From Neiella marina (GTDB lineage Bacteria > Pseudomonadota > Gammaproteobacteria > Enterobacterales > Neiellaceae): a stretch of DNA of 64,000 nucleotides. This document shows, one piece after another, positions 30,001 through 37,116 of this stretch. The notes below the pieces were generated by a model. It worked only from the letters and a program-made list of their open reading frames with translations, had not been told where the DNA came from and searched no databases. The first letter of the stretch is position 1. Each line of letters opens with the position of its first letter. The position numbers and the translations under genes are program-made. Location of the stretch: contig NZ_NGNS01000016.1 of NCBI RefSeq assembly GCF_002165625.1, positions 36,411 through 100,410 on the forward strand, written 5' to 3'.

Positions 30001-30643
30001 CGCCGAAGATCTGTACTTCGATATGGCGAGCGTGCTGAATGAATTTCTCCAGAAACAAACCGGCATTGGCGAAATTGTTTTCGCTCAAGCGCTTGACCGA
30101 CTCGTAGCTATCACACAACTCATCAGCAGTGTCACAGCGTTGCATGCCAATGCCACCGCCACCGGCAGTGCTTTTCAGCATCACCGGATAGCCAATCTGC
30201 TCTGCTTGCGCTAGCGCTTGCTCTAGCGAGTCGAGTAATCCGGTCCCCGGCAATAGCGGCACCGAGGCTTGCTCGGCCAACGCGCGCGCTTCATGCTTGA
30301 GGCCAAAGCCGTTCATCTGGGCAGCAGTGGGACCGAGAAAGACCAGCCCAGCCTGCTCACAACGCTCGACGAAGGTTGGATTTTCACTCAGAAAACCATA
30401 GCCGGGATGAACCGCTTGGGCACCAGACTGAGCCGCGATGGCCAGTAACTTGTCTTGATCAAGGTAGGTTTGAGCGGCTGCGCCATCACCCAAGGAGTAG
30501 GCTTCATCAGCTTGCGAGACATGCAAACTATCGGCGTCAGCTTCGGCATACACCACCACGCTTTTGACGTTCATGGCTCGCAACGTCCGAATAATGCGAC
30601 AAGCAATCGCGCCGCGATTGGCAATCAGCACTTTTGCAAACAT
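26999..30643 (-). CDS. Biotin-dependent guanidine/urea carboxylase
   Basis: This 1214-residue enzyme carboxylates guanidine (or urea) with ATP and bicarbonate. Domains in order are biotin carboxylase (1-450: VLIANRGAIACRIIRTL, ATP-grasp loop STAGGGGIGM, EVNTRLQVEHGVTE), carboxyltransferase made of KipA-like (about 478-780) and KipI-like (about 795-1000) halves, a linker, and a biotin carrier with EAMKME (biotin on K1168). The annotation name is usually urea carboxylase. The two guanidine riboswitches and the DUF1989 pair argue for guanidine as substrate, as shown for the Pseudomonas syringae enzyme. AAAGGTGA precedes ATG 30643. Confidence 0.93.
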   Translation of the reverse strand: MFAKVLIANRGAIACRIIRTLRAMNVKSVVVYAEADADSLHVSQADEAYSLGDGAAAQTYLDQDKLLAIAAQSGAQAVHPGYGFLSENPTFVERCEQAGLVFLGPTAAQMNGFGLKHEARALAEQASVPLLPGTGLLDSLEQALAQAEQIGYPVMLKSTAGGGGIGMQRCDTADELCDSYESVKRLSENNFANAGLFLEKFIQHARHIEVQIFGDGQGEVVALGERDCSAQRRNQKVIEETPAPHLSDDTRSALQHTAIRLAAQVNYRNAGTVEFVLDQQTEQFYFLEVNTRLQVEHGVTEQVFAVDLVRWMIELGAGELTPLAELAPTLKPQGHAIQVRLYAEDANKNFQPCAGLLTQVDFPATDGLRVDHWVEAGLEVSPFFDPMLAKIIFTDVDRQQALHGLANALADTKLYGIEHNLGYLSQLLATELVQQGKVLTRSLNDFHYQPTSVDVVSGGTQTSIQDYPGRAGYWDIGVPPSGPMDSLTSRLLNQLLGNDESDAGLEMIISGPTLSFNSDSQIAIGGAAIDTKLDGQVIAPWTVIDVAAGQTLTLGKISGAGARSYLAVAGGIQCPDYLGSKSTFTLGQFGGHGGRALRAGDVLHLAQQYTPKAATSSAIAKPPMMTQDWSIRVIYGPHGAPDFFTQADIQAFFDAQWQVHFNSSRTGVRLIGPKPQWARSDGGEAGLHPSNIHDNAYAVGTIDFTGDMPVILGPDGPSLGGFVCPATIIKADLWKMGQLKAGDTIRFVPVSHEQAEQAEKQQLLAIEEGRFEETELDAEPYSAEQPLPSPILKTLDAACYGEQVVYRPSGEDFLLVEYGPQVLDIRLRFRVHALMLALQEQAIEGVLELTPGIRSLQIHYNNLQLPQADLLAQLEQIEMALGDIDQLTVPARVVHLPLSWDDEATRLAIKKYDEVVRKNAPWCPDNIEFIRRINGLDSVDEVKQIVFDANYLVMGLGDVYLGAPVATPMDPRHRLVTTKYNPARTWTPENAVGIGGAYLCVYGMEGPGGYQFVGRTMQMWNRYRTTEAFSKPWLLRFFDQIKFYEVSADELLTIRQQHPRGQHPVKIEQTEFSLADYQAMLDANQPQIQQFKTKQQQAFEAERQRWIDSGDANFEAETIGQTEASDDQLNDGEQAVESHVAGNIWQVLVKPGDVVKAGQVLMILEAMKMELEVTAPSDGVVVNLTQQAGAQVHAGQRLLVISETEQTVATEVGQ

Positions 30644-30828
30644 AGGTCATTCACCTTTGCTCAATTTGATCAACGTTTAACCCAGCGCTATCCAACTTCA
30701 TCAGCGAACTTGGAACTTCGATTGGCTTGGCAATGTCCGTCATATTGTTGTGCGAGAAGCTCTTCAACAACACGGCGAACATTGCCGCTAGAAATCTGCG
30801 TATCAGCTGTTCAATTTGAGTCTTTATT
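30644..30828 (-). other. Stretch between the guanidine-II element and the carboxylase gene
   Basis: This 185-base stretch carries an open minus-strand frame ending in the TGA that overlaps the carboxylase ribosome-binding site. The frame continues back through both hairpins, but its first ATG (about 30774) would give only a 43-residue product and has no ribosome-binding site. It could encode a leader peptide or be the remnant of a gene once controlled by the riboswitch. I saw no terminator in it. Confidence 0.3.
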
Positions 30829-30876
30829 TCGGGTCGTCCCGAGATGAATAGCGGGCGTTTAACGGGGTCGTCCCCT
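30829..30876 (-). promoter_or_regulatory. Guanidine-II (mini-ykkC) riboswitch upstream of the carboxylase gene
   Basis: On the minus strand two small hairpins with ACGA loops occur in tandem: GGGGACGACCCC (30864-30875) and CGGGACGACCCG (30830-30841), 22 bases apart. Paired GC hairpins with ACGR loops and a short linker define the mini-ykkC/guanidine-II riboswitch, whose loops kiss on binding guanidine. It begins 24 bases after the stop of the upstream DUF1989 gene and ends 186 bases before the carboxylase ATG. That is farther than usual for ribosome-site sequestration, so how it acts is open. Confidence 0.88.
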
Positions 30877-30899
30877 GCCCAGTTGGTTCATTGTTTCAA

Positions 30900-31538
30900 T
30901 TAGTCCCAGATCAGCACTTCAACCGGAGTCGGGTTGTAAGCATTGCAGGGATTATTCAGCTGTGGGCAGTTCGATAGCAGCACAATCACATCCATCGCCG
31001 CTCTTAGCTCAACATACTTGCCCGCACCACTAATGCCGTCTTCGAAGGTTAAGCCACCCTGCTCAGTAATAGGCACATTCATAAAGAAGTTGATGTTGTG
31101 GGTAATATCGCGCTTGCTCATGCCAAATTGCTCGTTTTCCGCAACTGCGAGAAGCCAGCTATCGCGACAAGCATGCATGCATTTTTTGTCGATGGCGTAG
31201 CGCACCGTATTGCTTTCCGTCGCGCAAGCACCACCCAAGGTGTCGTGTCGACCGCAAGTATCGGCGACAATTTCCAACATCAGGTTACCTTCATTGGATA
31301 GCAGCTCGGTGCCTGCTGTTAAATAGACATTACCCTGCTCTCGAATAGTATCCATGGCGCTATAGCGCTCCGATGGATCGTGGGCGTTATAAAACAAAGT
31401 ATCGGCTGCCTGATTGCCTTCCAGATCGAGAATTCTTACTGTCTGACCGGCCTTGACCACTTTCATGTAGTAATCACCGGCATCGACCACATCTCGTTGT
31501 ACTGCGTGTTCTGCGAGCAAGTTACTCTCTTTAATCAT
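30900..31538 (-). CDS. DUF1989 protein, probable carboxyguanidine deiminase subunit (urea carboxylase-associated protein)
   Basis: DUF1989 proteins next to the carboxylase form the CgdAB carboxyguanidine deiminase, which converts carboxyguanidine to allophanate plus ammonia. This 212-residue protein has [40 protein letters not shown] and the conserved [19 protein letters not shown] near its end, with Cys/His/Asp positions suited to a metal site. I chose ATG 31538 because AGGAGAC lies seven bases upstream; the longer frame starts at TTG. It follows its paralogue by 11 bases. Confidence 0.85.
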   Translation of the reverse strand: MIKESNLLAEHAVQRDVVDAGDYYMKVVKAGQTVRILDLEGNQAADTLFYNAHDPSERYSAMDTIREQGNVYLTAGTELLSNEGNLMLEIVADTCGRHDTLGGACATESNTVRYAIDKKCMHACRDSWLLAVAENEQFGMSKRDITHNINFFMNVPITEQGGLTFEDGISGAGKYVELRAAMDVIVLLSNCPQLNNPCNAYNPTPVEVLIWD

Positions 31539-31549
31539 CGACTTGTCTC

Positions 31550-32287
31550 CTAACAACAGCCAGTACTATGGCCCGAATGAGCCAAATAACGGCGGTTGTT
31601 CTCGAAGCCTCGACCATTTTCTGGTCGCGAATTAAGGCACGTATCGTCATCAGCGACAGCAGCCGACTTGACCATACTGAGTTGCACCGAATGGCGAGGG
31701 TATTCGGTAGCTGGATTCATCGGATGAGGGCAGGTTGTAAACACCACCAAGGTGTCCATCTCAAAGCGCAATTCAATGACATTGCCAGCTTTGCTGTGCC
31801 CAGTGGCAAACTGCAAATTGCCCTCAGCATCGGTATGCACTTTACTGAACAGGTTTAAATTCGCCGCTAGGTCTTTTTTACCTAAGCCATATTTGGCAAC
31901 TTCAACTAACAGGGCGTCATAACCATTTTGCTTCCAGCTGTTGCGATCAGTCTGGTAATCGCGCTTACCCCATTTGCTGGCAACCTTAGCTTTATTGGCA
32001 ACGCCCGCTACGGAATCGATCCAACCGGTATCATCGCGAGTAATCGAGCAAAATACCCGGCCCATGTCGGAGTACAGGCAATGCCCTTGGGTCAGTTTGA
32101 AGGTATGCTGACACTTGAGGGTATCTGGCGCATTGTAGCGCTCTAGCAGATTATTGGGGTTGTAAAACAACATACTCAGATTGGCGCCACCATCGGGATC
32201 GGTGAGCACCAAGGTATGCCCTTGTGGAACCACCATCGACCAGTGTGCCGCTGGCGGTATCACATCAGTAAAAATTGTATCGGCCAT
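31550..32287 (-). CDS. DUF1989 protein, second probable carboxyguanidine deiminase subunit
   Basis: This 245-residue protein is a paralogue of the next gene: [40 protein letters not shown], and [20 protein letters not shown] correspond to matching segments there. In characterised guanidine degraders both DUF1989 subunits are needed for deiminase activity. The C-terminal 35 residues (rich in N, R, G and H, ending GCC) extend past the conserved domain. It lies 41 bases after the ABC ATPase gene, in the same operon. Confidence 0.85.
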   Translation of the reverse strand: MADTIFTDVIPPAAHWSMVVPQGHTLVLTDPDGGANLSMLFYNPNNLLERYNAPDTLKCQHTFKLTQGHCLYSDMGRVFCSITRDDTGWIDSVAGVANKAKVASKWGKRDYQTDRNSWKQNGYDALLVEVAKYGLGKKDLAANLNLFSKVHTDAEGNLQFATGHSKAGNVIELRFEMDTLVVFTTCPHPMNPATEYPRHSVQLSMVKSAAVADDDTCLNSRPENGRGFENNRRYLAHSGHSTGCC

Positions 32288-32328
32288 AAAAAATCCTCTA
32301 ACTCAGCTACGCGTTTGATTGTTATCGG

Positions 32329-33141
32329 TTAAGACGCAGCTAGCACCGCAGCTTTTGGCGTTCCCGGCAAGGTTGCCAGTTGGTCCATTTGCGCTGCGGA
32401 TGAATGTTCATGATGAAGTGGAATGTCAAAAGTCACTTGAGCACCAAATCGCTCAGGTGCTTGTGGATCGTGGCGCAGTTTGTCGAACACCCAGAGCCGA
32501 CTACCGAGGTGGAAGCCTTCACTTAGATCATGGGTGATCATAAAGACAGTGAGTTGTTGCTCCTGCCACAGTTCACCAATCAAACCATGCATGTCTTTGC
32601 GAATCCCTGGATCGAGGGCGCCAAATGGCTCATCAAGTAGCAAGATGCGAGGCTGTTTGAGCAAAGCCTGGGCAATCGCCAAACGCTGCTGCATACCACC
32701 AGATAACTCACTGGGATAACGATTGGCGGCATTCGCCAGGCCAACCTTTTCCAGCATGCTCATGGCACGCTCGCGAGCAGCAGATTTTGCTTTTCCGGCC
32801 AAGCGGCCAAGCAATAAACTCGTCAAAGAACCAGCAAACTCATCACCCAACATGCAGTTTTCCAATGCCGTCAAGTGCGGAAACACCGAATAGCGCTGGA
32901 ACACAATACCGCGCTCAATGCCCGGCTCTGGGTTGAGCGGTTGGCCATCGAGCAAAATCTCGCCGCGAGTGGCTTGCTCCGTGCCCAGTAATAAGTTGAG
33001 AAACGTCGTTTTGCCACAACCGGAAGCACCAACAATGCTGACAAATTCCCCTGCTTTGACGCCCAGGTTTAGCCGTTCGAGCACCACGTTGTCGCCGTAC
33101 TCTTTCCAGACGTTATTGAACTCAATAATTGAATCAGTCAT
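32329..33141 (-). CDS. ABC transporter ATP-binding protein, nitrate/sulfonate/taurine type
   Basis: This 270-residue ATPase powers the uptake system of the guanidine operon. It shows Walker A GASGCGKTTF (about residue 39), the signature LSGGMQQR (about 145), Walker B RILLLDEPFGALD and the H-loop ITHDLSEG. The C-terminal 50 residues are a short extension. It overlaps the permease gene by eight bases. This subfamily is commonly annotated urea-carboxylase-associated, and the context suggests guanidine or a close relative as cargo. Confidence 0.92.
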   Translation of the reverse strand: MTDSIIEFNNVWKEYGDNVVLERLNLGVKAGEFVSIVGASGCGKTTFLNLLLGTEQATRGEILLDGQPLNPEPGIERGIVFQRYSVFPHLTALENCMLGDEFAGSLTSLLLGRLAGKAKSAARERAMSMLEKVGLANAANRYPSELSGGMQQRLAIAQALLKQPRILLLDEPFGALDPGIRKDMHGLIGELWQEQQLTVFMITHDLSEGFHLGSRLWVFDKLRHDPQAPERFGAQVTFDIPLHHEHSSAAQMDQLATLPGTPKAAVLAAS

Positions 33142-33964
33142 CGCGGCCTCCCTTCGATGCGTGATACCAAGGGAACGCGAGTAGCGACAAGCGCTTCAAT
33201 GACCAGTCCATGGCAAATGCCAGCGCCGTGATCCAAAGGACGTAAGGCAAAATGACATCCATCGACAGGTAGCGCCGAACCAGAAAGATGCGATAGCCCA
33301 AGCCCTCGGTAGCGGCAATGGCTTCAGCTGCAATCAAAAACAGCCAGGCACTGCCTAAGGTCAGGCGAATCGCTTCAATCAATCGTGGCATGATTTGCGG
33401 CAATACCACTCGCACAATAATCTGCCAACTGTTACCACCAAGCGTCTGAGCTTTGAGTAGTTGCTCGTTGGGCAGCGCATCGGTGCGAAGTTGTAAATCT
33501 CGGACAATGATGGGGCTAATACCAATGACAATTAGCACCACCTTGGAAACCTCGCCCAAACCAAAAACGATAAACAGAATCGGCAAAATTGCCATTGGCG
33601 GAATGAGTGACAAAGCTGTTACCAAAGGCGATAGCGGCGAGCGCATGTAAGGCACCATGCCGTTACCGATGCCAATCAACAGCCCTATCAAGGCACTAAT
33701 GCCAACCCCCATTGCCAAACGCAACAAACTAGCGAGAGTGTCTTGCCACAGCAGGTACTCACCCGTGCGTTTGCTGGGCTCAAATGCCATTCGCTCAATG
33801 GCTTCGGCAAAACTGCTAAACGCTGGCAACAACTTGTCATTGGGGTTCTCTGCCAATCGTGCATCGGATGCCGATAAGTACAGCAGCAGCAAGATAATAA
33901 ATGGCAGTACCCCAAGCACAATGCGGCCATAGCGATTGGGTTGGCGATTGATGATGCGCGTCAT
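33134..33964 (-). CDS. ABC transporter permease, guanidine operon
   Basis: This 276-residue inner-membrane protein has about six helices and a typical EAA coupling loop (GNSWQIIVRVVLPQIMPRLI, about residues 185-205). It resembles permeases of the nitrate/sulfonate/bicarbonate group. ATG 33964 has GAGG six bases upstream, and the frame extends only two codons further to GTG. A large hairpin separates it from the binding-protein gene, as is usual where the binding protein is made in excess. Confidence 0.9.
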   Translation of the reverse strand: MTRIINRQPNRYGRIVLGVLPFIILLLLYLSASDARLAENPNDKLLPAFSSFAEAIERMAFEPSKRTGEYLLWQDTLASLLRLAMGVGISALIGLLIGIGNGMVPYMRSPLSPLVTALSLIPPMAILPILFIVFGLGEVSKVVLIVIGISPIIVRDLQLRTDALPNEQLLKAQTLGGNSWQIIVRVVLPQIMPRLIEAIRLTLGSAWLFLIAAEAIAATEGLGYRIFLVRRYLSMDVILPYVLWITALAFAMDWSLKRLSLLAFPWYHASKGGRDD

Positions 33965-34004
33965 GGGCACCTCACGGTCGATATTTGGTGTTCAGGCAGA
34001 TTGA

Positions 34005-34043
34005 GCTCGGCCAACGCCACAATGTGGCACAACGTGGCCGAGC
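34005..34043 (-). repeat. Stem-loop between binding-protein and permease genes
   Basis: GCTCGGCCA and TGGCCGAGC form a nine-base outer stem around an inner GCCAC/GTGGC hairpin. No T-run follows. Such intercistronic stems often protect the upstream message and lower downstream expression, here favouring the binding protein over the permease. Confidence 0.6.
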
Positions 34044-34073
34044 AAAATCAAAATGCGTTACAGCAGGCAGGGT

Positions 34074-35147
34074 TTACAGCGCACCTTCGGCGGCCATCGC
34101 CATGTAACTTGGGTCAAAGCGCAACTTGATGTTGCCTTTGTCACCAAACACGCCAGCTGGCGTTTCAATGCCGATAAAGCCAGCGTCCGGCGCACCTTCA
34201 CCCAACAAACCATGTTCGAAAGAGAATTCAGATACCTTTTCCATGGTGGCGGTCAGCTTGGCACTATTGGTAAATGCAACAGCATCAGCTGGTTTGTAGA
34301 ACATTTTGGTGGACGCTAACTGCGCTTCGTAGCCAATCAAATCAGTACCAGAGGCTTCGGCCATGAAAGTTTTGGCCTTCACCGCAGCTTCATCTGAACC
34401 CGACATAGTGGCCATGATTTCATACCAAGCACCGGTCAAGGCTTTGCCCAGCTTAGGGTTGGCTTTCAGGGTGTCCGTATTGACCACCAGCAAATCGATG
34501 ATTTCGCCAGGAATCATCGACGAATCAAATACCTTACTGGTTTTTGGCATTGCCGTGATTTCGCTTAGCAGCGGGTTCCAAGTGGTCACTGCAGTCACAC
34601 CGCTGGTGGTAAATGCTGCAACCAAATCGGCATCCGACGTGTTAACCACGGTGACATCACGCTCTGTCATGCCAACTGATTCAAGACCACGAGCCAACAG
34701 ATAGTGGGAGACACTTAGCTCGACCAAATTAACGTTTTGTCCTTTGATGTCTTTGAGCGACTTTTCGCCTTTGAGAACGATACCGTCGTTGCCGTTAGAG
34801 AAATCACCGACGATTAACGCTGTAGAGTCAACACCGCTGGCGGCGGGAATAGTCAGAGCATCCATGTTGGTCATCACGGTGGCGTCAAACTGACCTGCAG
34901 TGAACTGGTTGATGGACTCAACATAGTCGTTGATCTGTACCACTTCGATCTTGATGCCGTATTTGTCTGCCCACTTATCAACAATGCCGGATGCAGCACC
35001 GTAATCCCACGGCATCCAACCAACATAAATGGTCCAGGCTAATTTAAATTCAGTTTTTTCAGTGGCTTGAGCTGTACCGAACATCGTCAATGCACAAATA
35101 GAAACGACGGCGGCAACTCGTTTTACAGAACGAAAGACTTGCAACAT
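34074..35147 (-). CDS. ABC transporter substrate-binding protein, guanidine operon
   Basis: This 357-residue periplasmic binding protein of the NMT1/SsuA-like group has a signal peptide (1-29, ending AQA), a first-lobe motif LAWTIYVGWMPWDYGAASG, and GIVLKGEKSLKDIKGQNVNL. It belongs with proteins annotated as urea-carboxylase-related ABC binding proteins. The ligand is inferred to be guanidine from the riboswitches and catabolic genes. ATG 35147 was chosen because it gives the signal peptide and has GAGG upstream; the longer frame would run into the leader. It is first in the operon. Confidence 0.9.
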   Translation of the reverse strand: MLQVFRSVKRVAAVVSICALTMFGTAQATEKTEFKLAWTIYVGWMPWDYGAASGIVDKWADKYGIKIEVVQINDYVESINQFTAGQFDATVMTNMDALTIPAASGVDSTALIVGDFSNGNDGIVLKGEKSLKDIKGQNVNLVELSVSHYLLARGLESVGMTERDVTVVNTSDADLVAAFTTSGVTAVTTWNPLLSEITAMPKTSKVFDSSMIPGEIIDLLVVNTDTLKANPKLGKALTGAWYEIMATMSGSDEAAVKAKTFMAEASGTDLIGYEAQLASTKMFYKPADAVAFTNSAKLTATMEKVSEFSFEHGLLGEGAPDAGFIGIETPAGVFGDKGNIKLRFDPSYMAMAAEGAL

Positions 35148-35284
35148 GGCTAACCTCACCTTGGTTATTTTAGAGCTACGCAAACAGGCAATAGCTGTTA
35201 GTTCAATTTGGGTTTTGCGATTTTGGATGTGCGCATTGAGCTCACCCAAAGAAACTTGTGGCACGAGAGAAACTTTGACCTAAG

Positions 35285-35398
35285 GTCGTTCTCCCGGGCT
35301 TTTGTCCCTCCGTGTGACCCCATTTGCGATAAAGCGGTGAGGTTGACAACTCTCGGACCAGTCACTGATTTGAAGTCAGCCGGAACCCTAGATGTCTA
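35285..35398 (-). promoter_or_regulatory. Guanidine-I (ykkC) riboswitch in the operon leader
   Basis: The minus strand carries, in order and spacing, the conserved ykkC blocks CTAGGGTTCCG, ACTGGTCCGAGAG and GGGACAAAAGCCCGGGAGA. These are the near-invariant parts of the guanidine-I aptamer. The element ends about 140 bases before the binding-protein ATG. I saw no classic terminator with a T-run after it, so the expression platform is not clear from the sequence. Confidence 0.96.
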
Positions 35399-35488
35399 TT
35401 TTTCAAATTGTGGTCAACGCTGGTCCATGACAAGTCATCGACTTGTTGGTAGCGGAGATAGTTCTCTCTAATGCGTTAAGGAGATAAC

Positions 35489-35505
35489 AGCAAAGCCTGT
35501 GCCAA
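35489..35505 (-). promoter_or_regulatory. Sigma54 promoter for the guanidine operon
   Basis: TTGGCAC and TTTGCT on the minus strand place GG and GC ten bases apart, matching the -24/-12 sigma54 consensus very closely. Predicted start is about 35478, leaving the ykkC element whole in the leader. Activator half-sites with GGTG/CACC occur at 35551-35600 but no full NtrC palindrome is clear. Confidence 0.82.
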
Positions 35506-35636
35506 GGCATTAAAGATGCGCCAAACTCAGCGACGCCAAGGACAAGAAACTATATTGGTGTTTTTTAAGCGATGATGTGGCGATGATCTACGCACCAAAA
35601 TTAAGCAATTTTGACTAACCCTTGCCCAATATTGAG

Positions 35637-35801
35637 TCAATCTGTATCACTGTTACTCTGATGATAATGCTTGAGGCAAAACCACAGCCCTGCGCGGTCG
35701 AGTAGTGTATGTTCCATCACGCTGCAGTTTTCACAAGCAAAAGTATTCGCCAGCTGGTAATCACTTAACTTTGCCGACGCGCCAACAAATATTATCGCCA
35801 T
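35637..35801 (-). CDS. Small Cys/His-containing hypothetical protein, 54 residues
   Basis: The frame reads MAIIFVGASAKLSDYQLANT, then FACENCSVMEHTLLDRAGLW, then FCLKHYHQ before TGA. A CxxC pair plus a later Cys and several His could form a small metal site. It starts 67 bases from a divergent gene and ends about 130 bases upstream of the sigma54 promoter. The ribosome-binding site is poor. I rate it plausible but unproven; the rest of the interval 35148-35868 holds only the leader elements listed. Confidence 0.4.
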   Translation of the reverse strand: MAIIFVGASAKLSDYQLANTFACENCSVMEHTLLDRAGLWFCLKHYHQSNSDTD

Positions 35802-35868
35802 ATCAACAACTCACAATCACCTTATGGTAGCCTTCGAGCCGTGATAGTAGTTGGTAAAGAAGAAAACC

Positions 35869-37116
35869 ATGCAAGTAGTAACCATCACCCCAATCCGCTC
35901 TCATTTGAACCTTCGCCTAGGGGTCAATGAAAAAACCGCTGGATACAAAGACTTTCTTGATTCAATTAAGTCGTTACTGCCAAAGGCAAAAATCTCCAAA
36001 CAACGTTCGGCGAAAGCTTACAAATCACTAAAAGTGGATGATAGAGACGGCCTCAAGCTGTTTAGCATCAAGCATAGCTTTGAACAGCAGGGAATTAGCC
36101 TAACAGCCCATGTGTATAGCAATACGGTGAGCATCATCGAACTGTTGTTTGACGAACAAACACTGCCCGACACCGATCTCGAAAATTGGGTTCAGGACCA
36201 TACCACAACGCTGATCAACGAATACTACCAGCAGCACTTAATGCCACAATTACAGTTGCTGGCAGCCAAACTGGCGCCTAAGTATCTTGAGCCAATCGGC
36301 AAGTTCTCAGGCTTTATTGATATCAATGAACCATTTGGGTCGGATGATGAAGTAGAACAACTTTGGAGTGCTCGCTCGTTGCGCTTGCAACCTCATCAGC
36401 GCCAAAGCCATGCCGACTTGATCACCGAATGGCTCAGCAACACCCCATGCCCGGAGGATGCCACAGCAATTATTGCAGGCGAATCAGATGTCTCCATGGT
36501 GTGGCTGAACTATGTGTTTGTTGATACCAATGTCGAGCTCAATGATATGCGAATTGCCGCCATGGTCTCGGCGCAATACGTTTACTCGGTGCAAGACATC
36601 TGCAATAGCAACCTCTACGAAACCATTTCGACAACTTACCTGGAAAAGAGCGTGCAGCAGGCGAAAACCGCAATAACAGCGATTCGCGCCATTACTCGGA
36701 TGCATATCAGCAGCTTTCAGGAAGCTCGTAAATACCTAAAGCCCGAGAAAAAAATTCTTATTGATGAGATCTTAAAAGGGTGGGATTTCGACAAAGTCAC
36801 TGCTAACTCCGAGCGTTTGATCGACATTTGTTCCAGCCGGCTTCACGATATTCAATCCACTCAGGAAGAGAAAAGTAGCTATTACACCGATCTGATTCTG
36901 GTCGCTATCGGTTTTATCAGCTTATTTGACTTAGCGATAACCTTGTCAGAATACAGCCGAACTTATACTGCTAGCGCGACTTTAGGGTACCGAGATTCGG
37001 CGCCGTCATCATTTCTAACCATGATAGCCACTCTAGAGACCGACCACCTGCTACTCATCAGCTTCTTCTTTATTGTCTTTGCTTTCTTTATCTACCTGTA
37101 TGCCAAACGTCATTAA
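35869..37116 (+). CDS. Hypothetical protein with two C-terminal membrane helices, 415 residues
   Basis: A cytoplasmic region of about 335 residues with no family I recognise is followed by two membrane helices (about 341-360 and 394-412) separated by about 33 residues. The architecture resembles RMND1/CorA-like C-terminal anchors but lacks a GMN motif. Polar, tryptophan-containing segments such as AGESDVSMVWLNYVFVDTNV lie mid-protein. ATG 35869 has AAAGAAG upstream. The next gene overlaps its end by 17 bases, so they are probably co-expressed. Confidence 0.65.
   Translation: MQVVTITPIRSHLNLRLGVNEKTAGYKDFLDSIKSLLPKAKISKQRSAKAYKSLKVDDRDGLKLFSIKHSFEQQGISLTAHVYSNTVSIIELLFDEQTLPDTDLENWVQDHTTTLINEYYQQHLMPQLQLLAAKLAPKYLEPIGKFSGFIDINEPFGSDDEVEQLWSARSLRLQPHQRQSHADLITEWLSNTPCPEDATAIIAGESDVSMVWLNYVFVDTNVELNDMRIAAMVSAQYVYSVQDICNSNLYETISTTYLEKSVQQAKTAITAIRAITRMHISSFQEARKYLKPEKKILIDEILKGWDFDKVTANSERLIDICSSRLHDIQSTQEEKSSYYTDLILVAIGFISLFDLAITLSEYSRTYTASATLGYRDSAPSSFLTMIATLETDHLLLISFFFIVFAFFIYLYAKRH

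Noticed and set aside
30644..30774. Short frame of 43 codons from an ATG near 30774 between the guanidine-II hairpins and the carboxylase gene
   Set aside because: No ribosome-binding site and no recognisable family; kept only as a remark on the spacer.
31568..31858. Plus-strand frame opposite the DUF1989 gene
   Set aside because: Mirror frame within a conserved gene; similar long antisense frames occur over most genes here and were left out.
35551..35600. NtrC binding palindrome upstream of the sigma54 promoter
   Set aside because: Only separated GGTG/CACC half-sites are visible, not the full palindrome.
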